Positions 17,250 to 25,476 of a stretch of 64,000 bases of DNA are shown here, piece after piece. The translations under genes and the position numbers were made by a program. This DNA is from Devosia sediminis (GTDB lineage Bacteria; Pseudomonadota; Alphaproteobacteria; Rhizobiales; Devosiaceae). Every line of letters begins with the position of its first letter. Position 1 is the stretch's first letter. The stretch is from positions 62,001-126,000 of the forward strand of contig NZ_JAEKMH010000005.1 of the NCBI RefSeq assembly GCF_016411825.1, written 5' to 3'. The notes under the pieces are model-generated. The model saw nothing but the letters and a program-made list of their open reading frames with translations, made no database searches and was not told where the DNA came from.

Positions 17250-17301
17250 ACGGAGGGGAGACGCCATTCAGGCACCCAGACCGAAGCCTACACACGGAGC
17301 C

Positions 17302-17376
17302 GCCCTCGGACTTGATCCGAGGGCCAGCCAAGGCGACCGCGATGTGGCGAGTGGCCATCGGGTCGAGCCCGAGGGC
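17302..17376. repeat. palindrome pair, class 4 (CCCTCGG..CCGAGGG)
   Basis: Two copies of the CCTCGGxxTTGAxCCGAGG palindrome separated by about 35 bases. Also found at 38401 and 54862. Confidence 0.75.
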
Positions 17377-17429
17377 GGCGCGGGGTGCTGGGCTAATTTT
17401 CGAACAGTGCGTTGTCATCGCGGCCTTGA

Positions 17430-17482
17430 GCCGGAGCCATCTTGCGATCTCAGGGTGGGCCCCGGCTTTCGCCGGGGTGACA
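17430..17482. repeat. palindrome, class 2 (CCCCGGC-TTTCG-CCGGGG)
   Basis: Partial copy: a degenerate left arm with CCATCTTGCGATCTCAGGGT, then the well-formed CCCCGGC-TTTC-GCCGGGG hairpin ending in TGACA. It lies directly 3' of the ABC permease gene and could help end its transcript. Confidence 0.75.
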
Positions 17483-17492
17483 GCCTGCGGGG

Positions 17493-20042
17493 TTAAAGAT
17501 CGCGCAGCAGCAGAGCGGGTCTTGTCGAGACGGCGCGCCAGATGGTCATGGCGCCGAGAATGGCGGTGATGGCGATGGCCACGGCCAGAACAACGAGGAC
17601 GATGTCGAGCTTGATGGTGAAATCCACGGCCAGCATCAGCTCGCTGACCACGCGGCCGAGGCCGAGCCCGAGGATGAGGGCAGGGATGGCGGCCAGCAGC
17701 GCCAGCAGCAGGTATTGCAGACCTGCCGTGGCGATGAGATCGAGGCGGGTGGCGCCGAGGACCTTGGTGATGACCGCATCGGCCTCGCGCTGGCGGCGGC
17801 CGGTCGCGAGCGAGCCGATCAGCACCAGCAGGCCATTGCCGACTGCCAGGCCCCCGACGAGGCTTGCGGCAAAGGAGAGTTGGCCCAACGCGTCGGTCAC
17901 CTGTTTGAGCGTATCGCCCACCGAGATGAAGCGAATATCTGGGAGTTCGGTGGCGAGGAACCTGCCGACCGCCTCTTCCTGACCCGGGGCAGCGGTGACG
18001 GCTGCAAAAAGCGTCGTGGGATAGTTGTCGATGACCCCGGGCGAGAAGGTGGCGAGGAAGTCGATGCCGCCCTGCCAGGAGTAATCGCGGAAGCTGGCTA
18101 TGGTGACGGTGACCTCTTCGCCGAAGATCGAAAAGGTGAGCGTATCGCCCAGATCGACGCCCAATCCATTGCGGAGGCTCTGGTGGAGGCTGACGAGGCC
18201 GGGGCCGGTATAGTCGGAGGGCCACCATGCGCCGGCGGTGATGCGGGACGTGGTCGGTAGATTGGTGCGGAAGGTCAGCGGCACTTCACCGGCGAGAAGG
18301 AAGGTCGCTTCCGGGCCGCGGGTGACGAGCTGGTCAGCCGGGGTGCCGTTCACATCGACGAGCGCCCCGCGCAGCATGGGGGTGGACACGAAACGGGCAA
18401 AGCCATTGCCCTCGGCGGCCAGGCCCTCCAGGTGCTCGACTTCATCGGGGAAAAGATCGGAACCCACCAGGGTGGGAGCGTCGAAGGCCGAGGCGCCCAG
18501 GAATTCCTGCTGCAGGTTGGTCTGCATGACGAGGACGATGACGAGCATGGTCAGCGCCATGCCGGCCGAAATGGCGACGGTGGTGGCATTCTGCCCGGCG
18601 CCGGCAATGGCGTGGACGGCATGGCGCCAGATCCGCGGCCCGGCCTCGGGCAGGCGCCTGAAGACGGCCTGGGCGAGGCGTATGAAGAGATCGAACAGGC
18701 CCGCACCCAGCGCGGCGGCCAGGCCAAATGCGGCGACCAGCGCCGCATCGCCCGTCATCAGCCAGGCGAGGCCGAAAAAGGCGAGGATAGCCACGACCAG
18801 TGGCAGCACCTGCCAGGAGAGCAGCAGCGCCGGCCAATCCACCGGCGGAGCATCGAGGCCCTTGGAGCGGAACAGGAGGACCGGACGGATGGTCTGGGCC
18901 TGCTGCAGCGGCAGGTAGGCGAAGGCGAAGGCGGTGACGAGGCCGGTGCCGGCGGCGATGACCAGGGGTTCGAGATAGATCGCTGGCGCCAGGGGGATGC
19001 CCACGGCCGCGCCGATAAAGGGCAGGATCAGCCAGGCGGTGCTGGCGCCGATGACGAGGCCGATGACGACGCCGACCAAGGCAAGGGCCGCGACCTGGGC
19101 GAAGAAATGGATGAAGACGCGGCGGCGGCCGGCGCCGATGGAACGCATCACGGCGATGACGCCGGACCGTTCGGCGATATAGGCGCGCATGCCGGTCCAG
19201 ACGGAAACGCCGCCGATGAGCAGCGAGCCCAGGCCGACAATGACGAGGAAGCGCATGAAGAGATCGTAATAGCGCACCATCTGCCCCAGGCTGTCGCGCG
19301 CGGTGCGGATGGTCCAGCCGCGTCCCTCGAGCGCCATGACCACGGCGTCGAGGCCCGCCTCGAGATTGCGATCATCGAGCACGAGCTTGTAGCGATACCA
19401 TGTGCCGAGGCCGGGCAGGGGCGAGGTGCGGTCGCTGACGACACCAAAACCGTCGCTGGAAATCAGCGTCGGCATGCCGAGGCGGAAGCCACGGACGGGA
19501 CCATCGGGCAATTGCTGGAGCGTGCCGCGGACGATGAATTCGGTGCCCCCGAGGCCAAAACTGTCGCCCACCGATATGCCGAGCTGGTCGAGCATGATGC
19601 CATCGATGAGGGCACCATGGCGGTCCTGGTCGTCGGGGGCGAGCAGGGTTGCAAGGTCGGTGCCATCAGTCAGTTGCGGGCTGCGGACGGCGCCAAGCAG
19701 GGGGTAGCCCCCGCCCACGGCGCTGACATCGGCAAAGGCCTCGCTCTCGAAAGTTTCGGCGCGCAGATTGGTGTCGATGACGGCGACGACATCGCCGAGC
19801 TGGTCGAGCGCGGCGATTTCATCAGGCGTGGCGAGCCGATCGGCGCGGGAAATTTCTATATCGCCGCCCATGATTTCCGCCGCACCCACTTCGATGGCGC
19901 GGGTGATGCTGGTGCCGACAGAATTGACGCCGGAAATCAGCGCGGTGCCGACAGCGAGACAGACGACCAGCAGCAGGAAGCGGCGAAGATCGCCGCGCAT
20001 ATCCAGAAGGCCGGTGCGAATGGAGAACCAGAGCGAACCCAT
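17493..20042 (-). CDS. FtsX-like ABC transporter permease (YbbP type)
   Basis: 849 residues. An N-terminal membrane helix (about 18-40) is followed by a large MacB-type periplasmic domain and then FtsX permease segments around 255-400. A second periplasmic domain and a final set of helices reach the C-terminus. This doubled FtsX layout is that of YbbP-like permeases, which pair with a LolD-like ATPase and are thought to move or extract lipophilic substrates from the inner membrane. The start overlaps the stop of the upstream ATPase gene by one base, so the two are translated together. The substrate is unknown. Confidence 0.88.
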   Translation of the reverse strand: MGSLWFSIRTGLLDMRGDLRRFLLLVVCLAVGTALISGVNSVGTSITRAIEVGAAEIMGGDIEISRADRLATPDEIAALDQLGDVVAVIDTNLRAETFESEAFADVSAVGGGYPLLGAVRSPQLTDGTDLATLLAPDDQDRHGALIDGIMLDQLGISVGDSFGLGGTEFIVRGTLQQLPDGPVRGFRLGMPTLISSDGFGVVSDRTSPLPGLGTWYRYKLVLDDRNLEAGLDAVVMALEGRGWTIRTARDSLGQMVRYYDLFMRFLVIVGLGSLLIGGVSVWTGMRAYIAERSGVIAVMRSIGAGRRRVFIHFFAQVAALALVGVVIGLVIGASTAWLILPFIGAAVGIPLAPAIYLEPLVIAAGTGLVTAFAFAYLPLQQAQTIRPVLLFRSKGLDAPPVDWPALLLSWQVLPLVVAILAFFGLAWLMTGDAALVAAFGLAAALGAGLFDLFIRLAQAVFRRLPEAGPRIWRHAVHAIAGAGQNATTVAISAGMALTMLVIVLVMQTNLQQEFLGASAFDAPTLVGSDLFPDEVEHLEGLAAEGNGFARFVSTPMLRGALVDVNGTPADQLVTRGPEATFLLAGEVPLTFRTNLPTTSRITAGAWWPSDYTGPGLVSLHQSLRNGLGVDLGDTLTFSIFGEEVTVTIASFRDYSWQGGIDFLATFSPGVIDNYPTTLFAAVTAAPGQEEAVGRFLATELPDIRFISVGDTLKQVTDALGQLSFAASLVGGLAVGNGLLVLIGSLATGRRQREADAVITKVLGATRLDLIATAGLQYLLLALLAAIPALILGLGLGRVVSELMLAVDFTIKLDIVLVVLAVAIAITAILGAMTIWRAVSTRPALLLRDL

Positions 20043-20758
20043 CAGAGGCTCACCGGCGCGGTCTTGGCGGTGGTTTCGGTGAGCTGGCCCTGGGTCATGG
20101 TGAAGACGCGGTCGGCGCGGGCGGCCAGAGCGGGGTCGTGCGTGATCATGACGACGGCGGTCCGGTTGCGGCGGGCCAGATCGAACATCAGGTCGACGAC
20201 CACGGCGCCGGTCTTCTGATCGAGATTGCCGGTGGGTTCGTCGGCAAGGAGCAAAGGCAGGTTGGCGACCGTGGCGCGGGCAAGCCCGACGCGCTGCTGC
20301 TCGCCGCCCGACAGCGCGGTGGGGCGGTGATCGAGGCGGTCGCCGAGGCCTACGGCGGCAAGCGCGGCGGCGGCCTTTTCGCGGACCTGGGCCATGCCGA
20401 GGTTAGGCTCGGCGATTTCGAGCGCCAGGCCGACATTGTCGAGCGCGGTGAGCGAGGGAATGAGGTGGAAGGACTGGAAGACAATGCCGAGGGTATGGCG
20501 GCGGAAACGGGCCAGCTCATCCTCGTTCATGGCGCCCAGATCGCTGCCATTGACTGCGACCACCCCGCCGGTGGCCCTTTCGAGGCCGGCCAGCAGCATC
20601 AGCAGCGAAGTCTTGCCGCTGCCCGATGGGCCGACAATGGCGACCACTTCGGACGGCAGCACGGTAAGGGACACCTTGCGCAGGATGTGCAAGGGACGCC
20701 CGGCAATCTCCAGGCTGTAATCCACATCGCGCGCATCGATAATCGGTCCGGAATTCAT
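20042..20758 (-). CDS. ABC transporter ATP-binding protein (LolD/YbbA type)
   Basis: 238 residues. Walker A GPSGSGKT at 43-50, Q-loop, signature LSGGEQQR, Walker [11 protein letters not shown]-loop GNLDQKTG, switch His in MITHD. The closest family is the YbbA/LolD/MacB ATPases that drive FtsX-type permeases, and such a permease overlaps it downstream. No tesA-like esterase, which is the common neighbour in other species, is adjacent. Its promoter must lie in the 175-bp gap shared with the divergent secreted-protein gene. Confidence 0.92.
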   Translation of the reverse strand: MNSGPIIDARDVDYSLEIAGRPLHILRKVSLTVLPSEVVAIVGPSGSGKTSLLMLLAGLERATGGVVAVNGSDLGAMNEDELARFRRHTLGIVFQSFHLIPSLTALDNVGLALEIAEPNLGMAQVREKAAAALAAVGLGDRLDHRPTALSGGEQQRVGLARATVANLPLLLADEPTGNLDQKTGAVVVDLMFDLARRNRTAVVMITHDPALAARADRVFTMTQGQLTETTAKTAPVSL

Positions 20759-20933
20759 AACCCGGCTCTCCCCTCATAACCCATTGCAGGCAAACCTGCG
20801 TCCCCACGCGGTTTTTTACTCGATAGTGGGTGATTGATTCGTAACAATCCCGTCAATTTCTTCTTGTTTTTACTGGTATGGTGCAAGGCTTGCTGGCAGA
20901 GATAGGCGCAATCGCCGGTTTGAGGGGAAAAAC

Positions 20934-21446
20934 GTGACGAATTGGCTGCGGGCGGCGTTGGTCGCATTGATGGTTTTGGGTTCTGCGGCCGGATCGGCCG
21001 CCGCGCAAGGCGAACTCGATCTGCTGAAATCCTATATCGGCAACTGGAGCGGCGAAGGCGCGCTGGTCGGCGGCGACCAGCCCGAACCCTTCCGCTGCCG
21101 CCTCGGCGTTTCCGAGGGCAATCTGGGCAAGATCAACTATACCGGCCGCTGCACGCTGGTGAATGCGACGCTCTCGATCAGCGGCACCATCGCCTTCAAC
21201 GAAGCCGACCGGAAATACGAAGCGGCGATGAGCTCCAATGCCGGCTATACCGGCCTTGCCGTCGGGCGCCAGTCGGGCGACACGATCAGCTTCGACCTGC
21301 GCGAGCAGCAGAAGGACCGGGCCGGCAGCGACGTGCGCATCGGCGCCCGCATCGTGCTGGTCAATGACAGCATCACCGTCGACTTCGAGGTCGAGTTCAA
21401 CAATTCAGGTGAAGTGCTGACCGCAAGCGTGCCCTTCGGACGGTAG
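20934..21446 (+). CDS. secreted protein of unknown function
   Basis: 170 residues from GTG 20934, with GAGGGG upstream. A Sec signal peptide occupies about residues 1-25 (hydrophobic run, then GSAAAQ as a likely cleavage site). The mature part begins LDLLKSYIGNWSGEGAL and alternates hydrophobic and polar residues in beta-strand style. The 'IGNWSGEG' opening resembles lipocalin-like or fatty-acid-binding-like beta-barrels, but I cannot assign a family firmly. It is divergent from the ABC exporter pair, so a functional link to it is possible but unproven. Confidence 0.65.
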   Translation: MTNWLRAALVALMVLGSAAGSAAAQGELDLLKSYIGNWSGEGALVGGDQPEPFRCRLGVSEGNLGKINYTGRCTLVNATLSISGTIAFNEADRKYEAAMSSNAGYTGLAVGRQSGDTISFDLREQQKDRAGSDVRIGARIVLVNDSITVDFEVEFNNSGEVLTASVPFGR

Positions 21447-21485
21447 GGGGATTTCCGCTGGGTACGCTCTGTTAGGGCAGGTTCA

Positions 21486-21598
21486 CCCCCTCCCTAGCTC
21501 TGCTAGGGCCCAAGTGGGCCTAGCGTTGCTACCCTCCCCCTTGAGGGGAGGGTAGCTGAGCCTGCCGGAGGCATAGCGCAGCTTGGGAGGGGGTTTTG
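21486..21598. repeat. class 1 palindrome on the left side of the DUF559 gene
   Basis: Left arm ACCCCCTCCCTAGCT (from 21486) through CTACCCTCCC, a centre CTTGAGG, then GGGAGGGTAGC and a reversed arm ending AGCTTGGGAGGGGGTTTTG. Its right edge supplies the GGGAGGGGG that precedes the DUF559 start codon. The left half is a near copy, in direct orientation, of the repeat after the gene. Confidence 0.85.
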
Positions 21599-21940
21599 TC
21601 TCAACTGGCGCGAAAGCTCCGAAGGAACCCAACTCCGGCAGAAATCCGGTTCTGGAAGATCATCGAGAGCCTGCGCAGGCAATACCATTTCCGCAAGCAG
21701 GTGCCGATGGGGCCATATGTCGTGGACTTCGTCAGCCACAAGGCGCGGGTGGTTGGGGAGATCGATGGGGAAACCCATTTTGTGGGCACTGGGCCCCTCC
21801 GGGATCAGGTCCGCGACGCTGCACTGGCAGCTCAAGGATATCGCGTCCTGCGCTTCACCAACGAGCAAGTGATGCGCCATGCGGATGGGGTGTTCCAGGT
21901 GCTGATCGAGGCGCTAACTGACAACCAACCCCCTCCCTAG
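21596..21940 (+). CDS. DUF559 (Vsr-like PD-(D/E)XK) endonuclease-domain protein
   Basis: 114 residues from TTG 21596, preceded at close range by GGGAGGGGG. The DUF559 fold is shown by LRRNPTPAEIRFWKII near the N-terminus and YVVDFVSHKARVVGEIDGE, with D44 and E55 to D57 as the probable metal-binding positions, then H61. DUF559 proteins resemble the very-short-patch repair endonuclease, but their function is not established. The start and its ribosome binding site lie in the left palindromic repeat. The last codons (Asn-Gln-Pro-Pro-Pro-stop) lie in the right one, so gene and repeats form one unit. Confidence 0.85.
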   Translation: MSQLARKLRRNPTPAEIRFWKIIESLRRQYHFRKQVPMGPYVVDFVSHKARVVGEIDGETHFVGTGPLRDQVRDAALAAQGYRVLRFTNEQVMRHADGVFQVLIEALTDNQPPP

Positions 21941-22007
21941 CTTCGCCAAGGCCCTGCGGGCCTAAGCGTCGCTACCCTCCCCTCAAGGGGGAGGGTGACG
22001 TCTGCGG
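21928..22007. repeat. class 1 palindrome on the right side of the DUF559 gene
   Basis: ACCCCCTCCCTAGCT, then TTCGCCAAGGCCCTGCGGGC, then CTACCCTCCCC-TCA-AGGGGGAGGGT. It is about the same length and clearly similar to 21486-21557, in the same direction. The stop codon of the DUF559 gene is the TAG in its CCCTAG. Confidence 0.85.
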
Positions 22008-22013
22008 TTGTTG

Positions 22014-23294
22014 CTAGAACTTCACCAAGGTCTTCACGTCGACCGGCAAGCCGGTGGCAAAGCTCTTGTTGGCGGCGATGCCGGTGAGGATGGAGAGGGC
22101 GCCGTCGCGGTGGTTGGCGCCGTAGCCGGGGCGCGGGGTGGCGTTGCCGAAGATTTCCTCGAGCATGATCTTGTCGCCGCCGCCATGGCCGCCTTCGCCA
22201 TGCTTGACGGGGACGACGCGCGGTTCGCCGTGGAGCGGGAAGTGATAAAGCTTTACGCCCTTGGCGGCGCCTTCGGTTTCGGAGCCGGCGCCGGCATTGA
22301 TGTAGGAATTCTCGTGCACAGTGAGCTCGAGGCGGCCGCCGGTGCCGTTGATGGCGACGTTGAAGCCTTCCCAGGGGGCATAGGCATAGAGCGAATAGGT
22401 CATCACCGCCTTGTTGCGGTAGCGGACCATGACATTCATCGTGTCCTCGATGGAAATGCCATCGCCAAAGACGTTCTGGTCGCGCTGGTACCCGTCTTCC
22501 TTCTCGCCATCCCAGTAGAGACCCTTCTGCACAGGATTGGCGGTGAGATCGATGGCGAACTTGTCGCCCTTGGCGGCCTCGACGCCGGTGGTGCGGGTAT
22601 AGGGCGTGAAGACGCCCCGTTCCTCGGCATTGGCGCGGCCGTAGAATTTGAGGTCACCCATGCCGAATACGGTGTCGGGTTCGGTGCCGAGCCAGAAATT
22701 CACGAGGTCGAAATGGTGGGTCGACTTGTGGACCATGAGGCCGCCCGAATTGCGCTTGTCGCGGTGCCAGCGGCGGAAGTAGTCGGCGCCGTGGCGGGTA
22801 TCGAGCAGCCATTCGAAATGCACCGAGGTGACCTTGCCGATGGCGCCTTCGGCGATCAGTTCGCGCAGCGCCGAATTGTGCGGGGCATAGCGGTAGTTGA
22901 AGGTGACGCGGACCTGCTTGCCGGTACGCTCGACGGCGTCGAGGATGGCCTGGCACTTTTCCGGATCCGTGGTCATCGGCTTTTCGGTGATGACGTCGCA
23001 ACCGGCTTCGAGCGCGGCGATGATGTACTGGTGATGGGTGCGGTCGATCGAGGTGACGATGACGGTGTCGGGCTTGGTCTCGGCAATCATCTTGCCGAAA
23101 TCGGCGGCCTTGTAGGTGGGGACGGCCTCACCCTTGAGCTCGCCGGCGATCACGGCATTGGTGAAGTCCATGCGCACCTGGTTGGTGTCGCACAGGGCCA
23201 CGAGCCGGGACTGTTCGCGATGCGGCCCCAGGATCGCCTCGTAGAACATGCGTGCGCGTCCACCGGTGCCCACAAGCGCGTAGGTCTTGGCCAT
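22014..23294 (-). CDS. Gfo/Idh/MocA-family oxidoreductase
   Basis: 426 residues. An N-terminal Rossmann fold (YALVGTGGRARMF; the acidic end of beta-2 in ALCDTN) is followed by the family signature EKPMTTDPEKC and a C-terminal alpha/beta domain with the conserved segment HKSTHHFDLVNFWLG. Members oxidise or reduce sugars, inositols and similar compounds with NAD(P). The length and the HKSTHHFD motif fit the larger dehydrogenase subgroup seen in sugar-catabolic loci. It is divergent from a GntR regulator, with an operator-like palindrome between, so it is probably induced by its substrate. Confidence 0.88.
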   Translation of the reverse strand: MAKTYALVGTGGRARMFYEAILGPHREQSRLVALCDTNQVRMDFTNAVIAGELKGEAVPTYKAADFGKMIAETKPDTVIVTSIDRTHHQYIIAALEAGCDVITEKPMTTDPEKCQAILDAVERTGKQVRVTFNYRYAPHNSALRELIAEGAIGKVTSVHFEWLLDTRHGADYFRRWHRDKRNSGGLMVHKSTHHFDLVNFWLGTEPDTVFGMGDLKFYGRANAEERGVFTPYTRTTGVEAAKGDKFAIDLTANPVQKGLYWDGEKEDGYQRDQNVFGDGISIEDTMNVMVRYRNKAVMTYSLYAYAPWEGFNVAINGTGGRLELTVHENSYINAGAGSETEGAAKGVKLYHFPLHGEPRVVPVKHGEGGHGGGDKIMLEEIFGNATPRPGYGANHRDGALSILTGIAANKSFATGLPVDVKTLVKF

Positions 23295-23383
23295 TGGTTC
23301 AGTCTCCCAGTCTCGACATAAAATCAGGGCGCCGCCTCCTCCGGCTGCGCGCGACAGTCATCTACCATACAAGATTGCGGAAA

Positions 23384-23403
23384 TGTACTGTTTCTTTGTA
23401 CAA
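23384..23403. promoter_or_regulatory. candidate GntR/FadR-type operator
   Basis: TGTAC (23384-23388), nine bases, GTACA (23398-23402). The right half extends to the palindrome TTGTACAA (23396-23403), which resembles the GT-N3-AC core of FadR-subfamily sites. It lies between the divergent oxidoreductase and GntR genes. Confidence 0.45.
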
Positions 23404-23546
23404 TTCTCGGGCGGCACGCGGTGCGCAGGGCAGCGCGTTGCGCGGATTGGGGCCAGAAAGCTGTGGAAGACACGAAACGAGACCATCAGCCGAACGGCCA
23501 TTCGTCCCATGGTCCAGAGAGGGAATCACACCGGAACGGAGCCAAG

Positions 23547-24212
23547 GTGGGCGACGCGCTCGAAGGGACCATTGCACTGCGCGTCGTCGTGGCGCTGCGC
23601 GACGACATCGTCAGCATGGCCCTCAAGCCCGGCGACGTGATCTCGGAAAGCGACATTGCCGGGCGCTATGGCGTGTCGCGCCAGCCGGTGCGCGAAGCCT
23701 TTATCCGGCTGGCGCAGCAGGGGCTGCTGCTGATCCGTCCCAAGCGCGCCACGGTGGTCAAGAAGATTTCGCCCGATGGCGTGCGCCAGAGCCGGTTCAT
23801 CCGCGAAAGCATCGAGGTGGAGATCATCCGCCGCGTCGCCAGCCATCCCGGACCCAATGTGGGGGATGTGCTGGGCAAGCTGATCGCCGACCAGGAAGCG
23901 GCCTCGTCCGCCAATGACAGCCGCCGCTTTCACAAGCTGGACGAGCTCTTCCATCGCACGCTGGCCCGGCTGGCCGGCGTCGAATATGCCTGGCAGCTCA
24001 TCGACGACCATAAGATGCAGCTCGACCGGGTACGCTACCTGACGCTGGGCGTATCCTCGAGCCAGCGCGCCATTGCCGAACACAAACAGATCGCCGAGGC
24101 GGTGGGCAAGGGCGATGTCGAGGCCGCCGAAGCGGCGATGCGTGCGCATCTGGGCCGCGCCGAAGTGCTGCTGACCCAGACGATCGAGGATTTCCCCGAT
24201 TATTTCGAGTGA
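23547..24212 (+). CDS. GntR-family (FadR subfamily) transcriptional regulator
   Basis: 221 residues from GTG 23547, preceded by CGGAG. An upstream ATG at 23421 would add 42 residues of unlikely composition. The winged helix (about 10-75) contains ISESDIAGRYGVSRQPVREAF-like sequence. The FCD ligand domain (about 85-215) carries the acidic and His positions typical of metal-dependent carboxylate sensing. It is probably co-oriented with the aldo/keto reductase gene 120 bases downstream and divergent from the Gfo/Idh/MocA gene. Sugar acids or their lactones would be typical effectors, but this is an inference. Confidence 0.85.
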   Translation: MGDALEGTIALRVVVALRDDIVSMALKPGDVISESDIAGRYGVSRQPVREAFIRLAQQGLLLIRPKRATVVKKISPDGVRQSRFIRESIEVEIIRRVASHPGPNVGDVLGKLIADQEAASSANDSRRFHKLDELFHRTLARLAGVEYAWQLIDDHKMQLDRVRYLTLGVSSSQRAIAEHKQIAEAVGKGDVEAAEAAMRAHLGRAEVLLTQTIEDFPDYFE

Positions 24213-24332
24213 GACCGGCGTCCGGCGCGTGGAACCGGCGCGGATGGACGCATGTTCCCCTCTCGGCCTTGTTCTCGCGGGGACGCACCCCTAGGGTGCA
24301 GCCAAGGCCAAGGGCCAACAGGAGAATTATGC

Positions 24333-25307
24333 ATGAAGACGCGGCGGCTGGGCAGGACCGGATACGAAGTAAGCGAAATCGGTCTCGGCTGCTGGCAGTT
24401 GGGCGGCGATTTCGGCCCGGTCGACGACGACACCTCTGACTCGATCCTGACCCATGCGCTCAATGCCGGCGTGACCTTCTGGGACACGGCCGACGTCTAT
24501 GGCAACGGGCTCTCGGAAAGCCGGATCGGCGCCCATGCCAAGGGACCCAATGTTGTCGTCGCCACCAAGCTCGGGCGCGCCAGCACGCTTTACCCCAACA
24601 AATATTCCAAGCAGGCGCTGCGCGACAGCCTCGTTGGTTCGGCCAAGCGGCTGGGCGTGCAGGCGCTGGACCTGGCCCAGCTTCACTGCGTGCCGGGCGA
24701 AGTGCTGCGCGACGGCGCCATTTTCCGCTGGATGGATGAATTGCAGGCCGAGGGCCTGGTGCGGCACTGGGGCGCCAGCGTCGAAACCATCGAAGAGGGC
24801 CTGCTCTGCCTCAAGCAGCCGGGCTGCGCGACGCTGCAGATCATCTTCAATCTCCTGCGCCAGGATGCGGCCAAGGACCTGCTGCCCCAGGCGGCGGCGC
24901 AGGACGTGGGCATCATCGTGCGCCTGCCCCTGGCCAGCGGCCTGCTCAGCGGGAAGTTCGACAAGAATACGCGCTTTGCCGACAGCGACCACCGCAACTA
25001 CAACCGCGACGGCGCAGCCTTTTCGGTGGGCGAGACCTTTGCCGGCATCCGCTATGAAAAGGGCGTCGAACTGGTGCAGACGCTCAAGGGCTTTGCGCCA
25101 GAAGGCCTGCCGATGAACCAGTTCGCACTGCGTTGGGTGCTGGACCATCCGGAAGTGTCGACCGTCATTGCCGGCGTGTCGAAGCCCGAGCAGATTGCCG
25201 AGAACGTCGCGGCGAGCGAGCGCAAGAGCCTCTTCCCGGCGCTGATGAAGCAGCTCGGCGAATGGTACGAGGACAATGTGAAGCCGGAAATCCGCGGCGG
25301 GGTGTGA
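24333..25307 (+). CDS. aldo/keto reductase
   Basis: 324 residues from ATG 24333, with AGGAG at the right distance; the longer frame upstream is not supported. Signature features: LGRTGYEVSEIGLGCWQLGG, the catalytic Asp/Tyr in WDTADVYGNG, Lys in VVATKLG, His in LAQLHCV. NADPH-dependent aldo/keto reductases reduce carbonyls of sugars and aldehydes. The sequence is closest in feel to the AKR11/12-type bacterial group. With the GntR regulator and divergent dehydrogenase it forms a small carbohydrate-oxidation locus without an obvious transporter. Confidence 0.88.
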   Translation: MKTRRLGRTGYEVSEIGLGCWQLGGDFGPVDDDTSDSILTHALNAGVTFWDTADVYGNGLSESRIGAHAKGPNVVVATKLGRASTLYPNKYSKQALRDSLVGSAKRLGVQALDLAQLHCVPGEVLRDGAIFRWMDELQAEGLVRHWGASVETIEEGLLCLKQPGCATLQIIFNLLRQDAAKDLLPQAAAQDVGIIVRLPLASGLLSGKFDKNTRFADSDHRNYNRDGAAFSVGETFAGIRYEKGVELVQTLKGFAPEGLPMNQFALRWVLDHPEVSTVIAGVSKPEQIAENVAASERKSLFPALMKQLGEWYEDNVKPEIRGGV

Positions 25308-25345
25308 CGGTCTCGCACACGCGTGCTCAATGCCTATGGCAGCGG

Positions 25346-25377
25346 AATGGATTGCCCGGACAAGCCGGGCAATGACG
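25346..25377. repeat. short palindrome, class 3
   Basis: ATGGATTGCCCGGACAAGCC then GGGCAATGACGG. Located between the aldo/keto reductase and the M16 protease genes. Confidence 0.8.
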
Positions 25378-25476
25378 GTTTTCGAGGGTGCAGCGTTTCA
25401 ATCGCACGCGTTGGTACTGGCGGTTGGGCCCTGCCGCACCTAGGTTAGGCGGCCAAAGAAAAGAAGAGTGCCAACA

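Noticed and set aside
17201..17492. Possible CRISPR-like array of repeats
   Set aside because: The repeats belong to three different palindrome families, are not regularly spaced and have no unique equal-length spacers. No cas genes are nearby.
21486..22007. DUF559 unit as an insertion sequence
   Set aside because: No transposase, no terminal inverted repeats of IS type and no target-site duplication identified. It was kept as a repeat-associated cassette instead.
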